From Plantago elongata (Eukaryota > Streptophyta > Magnoliopsida > Lamiales > Plantaginaceae): a stretch of DNA of 21,431 nucleotides. The translations under genes were made by a program, and so were the position numbers. Below the pieces are notes generated by a model, which saw nothing but the letters and a program-made list of their open reading frames with translations, did not search any database and was not told the DNA's origin. The stretch covers positions 1 through 21,431 of the forward strand of contig JAYMSP010003033.1 in the NCBI GenBank assembly GCA_036897095.1, written 5' to 3'. Shown one piece after another: positions 1 through 7,700 of the stretch. The number at the start of each line of letters is the position of its first letter. The first letter of the stretch is position 1.

Positions 1-284
1 GCAAAAACTCCTGCAATACGGTTGATCATTCCACTCTCATCACCAACAAACACTGAAATTGTGTGGCGCTGCACCCTTGACCTGGGAGTGGAATTTTCAA
101 CGGTAGCCAGAGAAGAAGCGCTATCTCCAGCATTCGCACTCTTAGCATAAACTGTGAAATCCCTTAATTTAGAGCTGCAACAAACTTTGACGGGCCGAAA
201 ACTTGAATCTTTAATGGGACTGAGGAGGTTGTGAGATAGGGATGATTTATGGAGCAGTGCAAATTGAGTCGACATAGCTGCCAT
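1..284 (-). CDS. Acetolactate synthase small (regulatory) subunit, N-terminal part, chloroplast-targeted; runs off the left edge
   Basis: The minus-strand ATG at 282-284 opens a frame that stays open to base 1, giving 94 codons. Residues 1 to about 50 are rich in Ser, Lys and Arg and low in acidic residues, as expected for a chloroplast transit peptide. A short linker leads to RHTISVFVGDESGMINRIAG, the start of an ACT domain. That motif is typical of the acetohydroxyacid synthase regulatory subunit, which activates the catalytic subunit and confers feedback inhibition by branched-chain amino acids. Plant versions carry two tandem ACT-containing repeats; only the start of the first is in the window. 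A second Met at codon 4 is an alternative start. No splice site interrupts the visible part. The family call is firm; which paralogue it is cannot be told. Confidence 0.9.
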   Translation of the reverse strand, partial: MAAMSTQFALLHKSSLSHNLLSPIKDSSFRPVKVCCSSKLRDFTVYAKSANAGDSASSLATVENSTPRSRVQRHTISVFVGDESGMINRIAGVF

Positions 285-594
285 TGGAGAGATTGTCTGT
301 GCGGCTTCACTGAATTCACACCAATAGGCTAATACCGTTGTTGAATATATATAGGTAGTTATTAAATTAAACTCAATGTTTCCTAATCCTAATTATAGTG
401 GACCTAGTTATAATATTTCCAAATCCTAATTAAACTAGTGGATCGGGGAGAGATTCAATTGATTACAGTTTTCATCCATCAAAATTTATTTTATCAAATC
501 ACTATAATTTTAATGTTGAATATGTACATATTTATATCTTAAAATACAATAAACAACTACAAATCTTCTTGTTCTTATTGACACATGTTACATT
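285..594. other. Upstream region of the acetolactate synthase small subunit gene, with an LTR-like segment
   Basis: AT-rich DNA with no coding signal. A TGTTGAATATAT sequence begins at 339, only 55 bases from the start codon of the minus-strand gene. The words TTTCCTAATCCTAAT and CCAAATCCTAATTAA follow at about 378-436. Similar words in the same order recur at 1660-1720, next to the copia fragment. This may be a piece of the same LTR family, but the similarity is short and AT-rich. I see no clear TATA box for the minus-strand gene. Confidence 0.35.
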
Positions 595-1560
595 CTCATC
601 CATCATTTTTCTTATTTTTAAATTTTAGTTTTGTATATTATAAAATGTTTATAACTTGAAAAATAAATATATAAAAAAAATAAATAGAAAATCATCAACA
701 ATTTTATATTTTCGAGATTTATAAATAGAGATTACTCAACTATGTTTGAATTATTATTTTGATATGTATAAACATTACTAATAACTTTATTTGAATGTTA
801 AAAAATGGTAAAATAGTTTTAGAATACAATGATACTAATTTTAACTTTTAAACACTCTTACAAATATCTTGAATATATAAGAATAATCATTTATATTAAA
901 ATATATCGGTACCCGAATTCGATACTCGATACTCGTGTTCAATGTCCGGTATCCGTATTCGATGCATGTTCTTCGTGTCCGATGTCCTTCACCCGTCTCT
1001 GATGCACGGTACCCGTGTTTGATGTCCAATATCCGTAAGTAATTCTCGGTAACCGTAACCATTGTCCGGTATGTGTCCGATGTCCAGTCCGGTATTCGAA
1101 TTCGATGCTCGATACTCGTGTTCGATGTCCGGTATCGATATCGGTATCCGATGCCTGCCACCCGTGTTTGATGTTCGGTATCCATAAGCAATGTCAGGCA
1201 ACCGTACCCATTGTCCGGTATCCGCCCATCGCCTGTATCCAATGCACGATACTCGTGTTTGGTGTTCGGTAATCGTACCCATTACCCGATATATGTGTAC
1301 GATGTCCAGCCCGGTTGTTCCAATATAATTAAATTGCACTTTTAAACTCGTTTTACAATTTATTAAGATTCAAATAAAGTCGTTAGTGATTTTTATAGGT
1401 GTCAAAATAAAATATTCAAACATAGTCAAGAGCGGTCTCTATTTATATATATCGAACAAATGTAGTTGTTGGTAATTTTTATTTATTTTATCATTTTTTA
1501 TTTTAAGTTATAGACATTTTAAATTAAACAAAATTAAATTTAAAGAGAAAGATGAACAGT
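595..1560. mobile_element. Foldback-like element: inverted arms enclosing a minisatellite
   Basis: The plus strand at 595-835 matches the reverse complement of 1335-1560 over more than 200 bp, with small gaps. The best-conserved cores are TATAAATAGAG, ACTATGTTTGAAT, TATTTTGA and ACTTTATTTGAAT, found in the same order in both arms. I estimate about 75-80% identity by eye. Weaker symmetry continues outward: AATATGTACA occurs near 518 and again, inverted, near 1620. No transposase-like frame is present and I could not fix exact ends or a target-site duplication. It could be a non-autonomous foldback or Mutator-like DNA transposon, or an inverted duplication that captured the minisatellite. The arms are sequence-supported; the transposon label is inference. 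Confidence 0.65.
905..1320. repeat. Degenerate CpG-rich minisatellite with higher-order structure
   Basis: About 415 bp built from short words of roughly 8-17 bp: GATGTCC, GGTATCCG, GATACTCGTGTTCGATG, GGTACCCGTGTTTGATG and TAACCGTACCCATTGTCC. Larger blocks recur. GATACTCGTGTTC appears near 928, 1111 and 1249. ATCCGTAAG near 1031 and ATCCATAAG near 1181 lie in matching context about 150 bp apart. A block ending CGATGTCCAG.CCGG appears near 1080 and 1300. It is GC- and CpG-rich within very AT-rich DNA. The minus-strand open frames across it encode low-complexity Tyr/Arg/Thr-rich peptides caused by the repeat, so I do not call a protein. Confidence 0.85.
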
Positions 1561-1646
1561 ATACGAATGAACTAATAAAATAAATAAAAGAATATGTTGG
1601 TTCATTCCATTATTGTTGTACATATTTGACAAAAATTATACAAAGG

Positions 1647-1763
1647 TGTTGATAAATTTGTTTCCTAATTAATCCTAATCAAAGTATACCTAATCAAACT
1701 GGGATTAATCCTAATCCTGGCCCTATATATATAGAACGTACAATAATAAACATAATAAATCAC
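1647..1763 (+). repeat. Possible remnant of a copia 5' LTR plus degenerate primer-binding site
   Basis: The segment begins TGTTGATAAATTTG and ends near AATAAATCA, so it has the TG...CA ends expected of an LTR. A TATA-like run, CTATATATATAGAAC, lies at about 1722-1736. Just downstream, AGATCAGAGGC (about 1767-1777) resembles the usual plant copia primer-binding site TGGTATCAGAGC, complementary to initiator Met tRNA, with changes. The gag-like frame starts some 55 bases later, the right spacing. There is no 3' LTR in the window to compare with, so the boundaries are guesses. The true LTR could start further left, for example at 339, if the inverted-arm element inserted into it. Confidence 0.4.
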
Positions 1764-1833
1764 CAGAGATCAGAGGCATTGAAGAATGAAGCTATGAAGT
1801 AAAACTCCCGGCAGAAGCAACAGCGGAGCTTCT

Positions 1834-2880
1834 ATGTTCAACCTAGATCCGGCTGAGAATACGGCATCTGCGTACTACTATCACGCCTCTGATAACCCCA
1901 GCGTTCGCATCATTTCCATCACCTTCACTGGTGAGAACTATGTCTCTTGGAACAAGGAGGTCGAGCGCTCTCTGCGCGTGAAAAACAAGCTCAAACTGAT
2001 TGATGGCTCTTTGGAGGTTCCCGATGTCACCGACGCTGTTCTTTACGATGCTTGGGAAAAGGCTAACTCTCTCACCCTTTCTTGGTTAAATATGTCTATT
2101 ACTGATTATATTAGGAATAGCATGCTTTAATTTACCTCTGCTAGAGATGTATGGCTTGAACTCAAGGATCGTTATGCGAAATCCGATGGACCTTGAGTAT
2201 TTCTTCTCGAAAAGGCCTTGAGACAGCTAAGTAAGGGCACCATGATAGTTACTCAGTATTACAACCATTTTAAATCTCTTTGGGATGAATACTTGAGTTA
2301 TAGATCATTTCTTAGCTGTTCTTTTGGTGCCATGACCAAATGCAAATGCGATCTCCTGGTTAAAGTTACTGAAACTCAGCAGAAAGACGCAGTGATGAAA
2401 TTCTTGGTTGGTGTTGATGAGTCTTTCTATCCATTACGCAGTCAACTCCTTCAGCTACGACCTGTACCTTCTCTTCCTCAGGTATACTCCTCACTTCTAC
2501 AAGAAGAATCTCAGAGAACACTCACTAACACCACAGGAGAGAATCCACTTGATACTGCTGCTATAACTGCTATTGGTCAAGGATATCGACCACCCCAACT
2601 TAGACACACTGGTACCAATCTCAGAAATCCAGCTGCTACCAAGGACAAGAAGGCCAAGAAGTGTACCAACTGTCACATGACTAATCATACAGTGGCCTCT
2701 TGCTTTCATCTCATTGGCTTTCCACCAGGTTGGAGGACACCTAAAAACACTCCCAGAAGAAATGCTTCTGCTGCTAACATTGCAGATAGCTCTGGCAGTA
2801 GCTATGATCACTTGGTTGTGAATCCCCTGGTTGATCCTCAGTTGATACAACAATTCCACCAATTTGCAATTTGTTGCTTT
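1834..2880 (+). pseudogene. Copia gag pseudogene with retained zinc knuckle
   Basis: Reading frame 1 gives a retrotransposon gag-like protein. Near the start is FTGENYVSWNKEVERSLRVK, the conserved opening of copia gag polyproteins. In-frame stops lie at 2128-2130 (TAA) and 2194-2196 (TGA, which a single C-to-T change from CGA would explain). Coding similarity continues across both in the same frame: VWLELKDRY, then HFKSLWDEY. The zinc knuckle at 2662-2703 has the CX2CX4HX4C spacing, followed by FPPGW. The frame changes from 1 to 2 somewhere in 2864-2900, so coding passes to the next frame before protease. Not functional. Confidence 0.88.
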
Positions 2881-3801
2881 CACCAAGAAAAACCAGACTG
2901 GCCAGCCTTCTAGCACCCACTCTGCCAACCTGGGAGTCACCACCACCCATGATGCTACTGTGCCACTCCTTCCAGGTCCACATTTATGTTTAAATGTCTT
3001 TAGTAATAGAAATCATGCTACCTGGGTAGTTGATACAAGTTCTACAGACCATATGGTGTCTGATATGAGTGCTTTCACTTCAGTTCCTAGTGCTGTGCAT
3101 ATTATCATTCATTTGCCTAATAATGGTTCTGCCATAGCTACTCATATAGGCACTGTGCTTTTAACTAATGTTCTTATATTGCGTAATGTTCTGTGTGTGC
3201 CATCATTCTATTATAATCTATTATCCATCAGTCATTTGGCCATTCATACTAAGTGCTTGGTTTTATTTAGCTCCTCACAATATTTTTACTTTGACAGCCA
3301 GTCCATGAAAGAGATTGACTGTGCTGAAATAAGGAATGGCTTATATCACCTGGACACTGATAAAGTTCAAAGTTTTCATAAAAATCACATTCTTTTAAAA
3401 CTTGTATCAACACCCAAGACCACTGTTTCTTCTCTAATGTTTCACATGATGTATCCACTCATTTTGTATCTTCCAATGTAAATCCGTGGCATCATAGGTT
3501 AGGACATGTGTTTATGGATTGTATTTCACATATTCATGTATTGAACATCAGTAAATCAATAAAACTGCAGCAACATTGTCAGATTTGTCATTTTTCCAAG
3601 CAAAAAAGATTACAATTTTCTACCAGTACATCCATTTCTACTGATTTTTTCCAACTCATTCATTGTGATGTCTGGGGTCCATATGGACACCTGACCATCT
3701 AGGACACATGTTCTTCTTAACCATTGTTGATGAATTTAGTAGGTGTACTTGAATATATATATGATGAAATGCAAATCTGAGGTTAAAATTCATATGTACT
3801 T

Positions 3802-3803
<2 letters not shown>
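2880..3803 (+). pseudogene. Copia pol pseudogene: protease and start of integrase only
   Basis: Frame 2 (to 3481) carries the protease-like motif WVVDTSSTDHM at about 3023-3055. The catalytic Asp is followed by Thr-Ser instead of the usual Ser/Thr-Gly, so the active site is altered. Between about 3360 and 3424 the coding signal moves to frame 1, which reads NPWHHRLGH (3481 on), a CxxC zinc-binding pair (CQIC), then HCDVWGP, the start of the integrase catalytic core. It stops at 3700-3702. Similarity then shifts to frame 3 (FLTIVDEFSR from 3714), with a TGA at 3750-3752 where a Trp codon is usual. It ends at the AT microsatellite. Nothing of reverse transcriptase is present. Confidence 0.88.

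Positions 3804-3844
<41 letters not shown>
3804..3844. repeat. (AT)20 microsatellite at the break point of the copia fragment
   Basis: About 41 bases of uninterrupted AT dinucleotide. It follows GTACTTGG at 3796-3803. A shorter, related GTACTTGAATATATATATG lies at 3745-3763 inside the integrase remnant, so the tract may have grown from a local duplication of that codon stretch. Confidence 0.95.
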
Positions 3845-3846
<2 letters not shown>

Positions 3847-4134
3847 CGACGGTTTCGGTCTCCAACGGAGGGAGGAAGGGAGAGAGAAGGGTTTGATGTT
3901 TCTCTCTCTAGAGTTTTTGCAGAGAGAAAAAGACTGTTATGTTGGGTTTTATTAATTTTGTAAGAGGATGTTTTATTACTGGGTATTTATATAAAAACTT
4001 ATAATCGATTTTTAGTGGTTCTGACCGGTTCTTTATTGTAGAATCGAATTTTCCTACAGATTAGGAAAATCTTCATTTTTACTATATTTACTCTTTAATT
4101 ATAATTTTAGAAAATTCTAATAGGACTATGCAAG
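3845..4134. other. Intergenic stretch, no gene seen
   Basis: A purine-rich piece (GGAGGGAGGAAGGGAGAGAGAAGG) and a CTCTCTCTAG...GCAGAGAG partial inverted repeat near 3900-3927 are followed by AT-rich DNA. It could be unrecognised repeat sequence joined to the truncated copia element. I find no supportable coding sequence. Confidence 0.5.
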
Positions 4135-4340
4135 GAGATGAAATTTTTTTTTTGTCAAAGTGTTTGCTGCCGAGTGTCAAGCTGAGACATCTCTTAATTA
4201 AGAGGTCACGAGTTTGATTTCTCGAAATGTGTGATATTTATCCTTTGTCATAGAGATTTATTAGAGGGTTATTGATGATAATTATTTATTTAATTTAATA
4301 TTATAATTATAGTATGTTATTAAAGAGAAATGAAATTTTT
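4135..4340 (+). mobile_element. tRNA-derived SINE with 14-bp target-site duplications
   Basis: The core from about 4172 to 4225 (TGTCAAGCTGAGACATCTC...AGAGGTCACGAGTTTGATTTCTCG) resembles the tRNA-like head of plant SINEs. GTCACGAGTTTGATTTC stands in for the polymerase III box B (GGTTCGANNCC). The weakly matching TCAAGCTGAGA upstream is a possible box A. Direct repeats flank the element: GAGATGAAATTTTT at 4135-4148 and GAAATGAAATTTTT at 4327-4340, 13 of 14 matching, as expected from target-primed insertion. The body is about 178 bp with an AT-rich tail. The duplication is partly low complexity, so the call is likely but not certain. Confidence 0.6.
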
Positions 4341-4474
4341 AGTTTAGGAAATGTGAGCAAGTTATGAGAGAAGAAGAAACGAACACGAGACAAAGTTGAA
4401 AGTATCCACTTGAAAAGTCTTCACCGCAAAATAATGAACGGATCTCCTCTCCTACCTTACCCAGAAGAGAAGAG

Positions 4475-4529
4475 AACCGAACCGAACCGAACCAAAATAA
4501 ATTCCACTTGCTCCAAATGACTCCACGTG
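4475..4529 (+). promoter_or_regulatory. Upstream region of the ABC1K3-like gene: GAACC pentamer repeat and G-box
   Basis: Four tandem GAACC-type pentamers lie at about 4475-4494. A palindromic CACGTG core, in the context CCACGTGTCC, is at 4524-4529, about 265 bases before the start codon. CACGTG is the G-box/ABRE core bound by plant bZIP and bHLH (including PIF) factors, which would suit a light- or stress-responsive plastid gene. Function is inferred from the motif alone; no clear TATA box was chosen. Confidence 0.4.
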
Positions 4530-4790
4530 TCCTCCTTCACCACCATATTTCAAATAATTTCCACATCTTTTGTGACACAATTAATCCCACTCACATAAAA
4601 GTGTATGTATCTCACTCCGAGCTGTCACCTACAAAGCACACACACCATCACAATTGGAGAAGAAGGAAGACAGACGTACAGCACAGTGTTGTTGTACCAG
4701 TAGACTCTCCATTTCCTCTTCTGCAACAAACAACAAACCGTATTCAGATTCTGCATTTGGAATCATCAAACCAAATTCCGATACAATACA

Positions 4791-7700
4791 ATGGACGCAG
4801 TCTACTTCGGAATCGATCCTCTGCATCGCACCTCACTCTTCCCCAACACCTCCGCCAGTCACCGCTTCCTCACTCTTCGTCGGAGACGTTACACCGTTAA
4901 ATCTATCGCTACCGAGCCTAAACCTTCCGATTCCAAAACCACCACGTATAAGCCGCTCAACGGTTCTCCCACTGTAAGTTTCTCCTCGTTGACTACTTTT
5001 CCCCAATATCTTGATGGGTAACTGGAAATTGAATGAGTAGATTCAGCATTTATTCATGTACTGTATATATGATTTAATTAGTGTGTCAGTGTACTGTTAT
5101 GGATGGGTGTTGATTCTCTGTATAATAACTGCAAATTGAACGACTAGATTGAGTGTGCGATTGAGCATTTCATGTTTTCATCGATATACTGTCATGGATA
5201 TAGTATATTAGTAATTCTCTGTATATTAACTGCAAATTGAAATAGTAGATTGAGCATGCTATTCATGTTCTGTATATACGATTCAATTAGTGTGTAGTTG
5301 TGTACAGTGTACTGTTATGGATGTATACTGATTCTCTGTATATGAACTGCAAATTTAGTAGATTCAGCATTTTATTCATGTACTGTATATACGATTCAAT
5401 TAGTGTGTACAGTATGGATGTGTAGTAATTCTCTGTATATGAACTGCAAATTGAACGAGTAGATTGAGCTTTTTATTCATGTACTGTATATATGATTCAA
5501 TCAGTGTGTACTGTGATGGATGTATGTTATGTTGTATTGTGAAATGCAAGTATCGAGTTACTGTGTGATTTGGTGTGGCAGAGAATGCAAGATGTTTCAC
5601 AGGAGATAAAAAGAGTGAGGGCACAGATGGAAGAGAATGAGCAACTGGCTGTACTTATGAAAGGTCTAAGGGGCCAGAACTTGAAGGACTCACAGTTCGC
5701 CGACAATAGTATCAAGCTCAAACTAGTCGAGGTTTGTCATTGTGAATTCGATGTCTTGTTTTCGTGTATTTAATCTTTATTTGCTGTTTATTGTGTGCAA
5801 GCAACATTTTGTTTTTTCAACTTCCACAATGTGCCTCTGTGCAGATTTACGTGAGTGTTTTTATCTCAATTTGGGATGTAAGTTTTTTTAATGTGTTATG
5901 AATGCAAGTAAGAGATTTAAACTGCAGGCAATGCCAGTATTGATAGTAAAAACAATGGTAAAAGAGTGAAATTGGATTAGATTCTGTGTTTAGGCTAAGT
6001 TATGTGCAATGGGTCTGTTATTGATTGTTACATTATGTTATTTTGTGTTATAAGAGACTATTCTATTACCATTTGGAATGCCTGATGCTTTTCTATAGAT
6101 TGAGAGTTTTGTTGGATTTATAATAGTCCAAGGACTGTGTGACTTGGGTGAATGGAGATAATCTAGTTTTAACATTTTCCAGGATAACTAATTTTTCAAT
6201 CTGAATGGATGTGGGGTGTTTCCATTCAGGAACTTTGTTAGCTTTATGCATTTTGCTGCTTTTCATACCAGAAATAGAATCCATCTTTAGTTTTGATAGC
6301 CACTTATTCATCAGTGACTTGTTGATAGTGATACTGTGAACCTATTCTCTGCATTCAGGTTGATGAGAGCAGTGAATTTTTGCCACTGGTGTATGATCCT
6401 GACATCATTGGTGCTTATTGGGGTAAACGACCACGTTCTGTTGCAACTCGTATTGTGCAGTTAATGTCTGTTGCTGGAGGCTTTCTGTCTCGTCTTATCT
6501 GGGATCTAATAAATAACAAGATAAAGGAGGTATTTCCCTGGTATAAATTTTCATTATTACTTGCAATATTTATTTCATTTGGTTCAACATTCCATATGTA
6601 TCATTTCATACAAAGTTGGCGGTGTTCTCCATGGGATTTAACTCATTATTCTGGATAATCACTTAACTAAAAGAATTAAAGAACGCACATGTCATGTGCA
6701 CTGCATCATTTATATGTGAACTGACCCAGTTGGAGTCGTTGGAGATGTTGAGTGCCTTTTAATTGTGACACAGAAGCGTTTTATCTTCAAAATTTCATTG
6801 TCTCTTGTTAACATGGTCTGAAATGAGACTGATACTCAAGTATCAATTACTATATTTTATGCATAGGAAATGAAGACTAACTGTATATTCATATAATATA
6901 TCAAAGTTTCTGTTTCCATGCATACTACGACCATGTTAATCTTTTTCAACAGAATTTTCTTACCCAAAATTAGAATTCCAGCAGTTCAAAATTGTGCTTT
7001 GTTTTATATGCAGAATGAGGTAGCTCGGGCAATTGAATTAAGGGAAATAGTGACATCTCTGGGCCCAGCATATATTAAACTTGGGCAAGCATTGAGCATC
7101 CGGCCAGATATACTATCACCTTCCGCCATGGTTGAATTACAAAAGCTCTGTGATAAGGTAAATCTATTGTTCAACTCCAATCTGCATTACTTTCTAAACT
7201 TTTACCTATATATCAGACTTCCTATCTAACATGTGTTAAGGATTAAGTTTCAATTTTGTTTGTAACTTTCAAGCTCTTTCCAATTTCCAAGGACAACTTC
7301 CAATATTAATTCATAACTTATCACACGGGGATGTGAAGATTACGATTTTTGAGAAATTGTATCTTATTACTTTCTGATTTTTTTTTTAATTCTTTAACAT
7401 CCAACTTCTCTACACTGGCGTTTCTGCAGGTTCCATCATATCCAGATGATGTGGCCATGGCTCTTATAGAAGAGCAGCTTGGACAGCCGTGGTATAATGT
7501 CTACTCTGAACTATCTTCTTCCCCCATTGCTGCTGGTAATCTTACTGGTTTTAATTTGATATACCTACTTATCCATGCGCTGCTTTCAGCGAGTGTGAAT
7601 GTGTCTAAATTTGTAGAGTTCAAGTGTTTCCGTCAGTAGCTAATCCAGCAATCCGAGATTTATAGCCTCTTCTCTTTTTGAAAATTATCTACAGCATCCC

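Larger units (their letters stand above)
1647..3803 (+). mobile_element. Truncated and decayed Ty1/copia retrotransposon fragment
   Basis: A plus-strand copia element can be followed from a possible LTR through gag, zinc knuckle, protease and the beginning of integrase, in the canonical copia order. It ends at an (AT)20 microsatellite at 3804-3844, before the end of the integrase core. The rest of integrase, reverse transcriptase, RNase H and the 3' LTR are missing. Several stops and at least three frame changes break the coding region. This is an old, non-autonomous relic. It lies about 1 kb upstream of the ABC1K3-like gene, with a SINE between them. Confidence 0.9.

Noticed and set aside
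841-1339. Two long minus-strand open frames (133 and 116 codons) rich in Tyr, Arg, Thr and Gly
   Set aside because: They lie on the minisatellite and their composition follows from the repeated words. No domain is seen, and both strands and several frames stay open only because the repeat lacks stops.
2497-2983. Minus-strand open frames of 149 and 69 codons
   Set aside because: They are antisense to the copia gag remnant, which explains the region on the plus strand.
4508-4977. Open frames of 130 and 107 codons overlapping the first exon of the ABC1K3-like gene
   Set aside because: They are in other frames, cover the 5' UTR and lack similarity. The frame from ATG 4791 joins correctly to exon 2.
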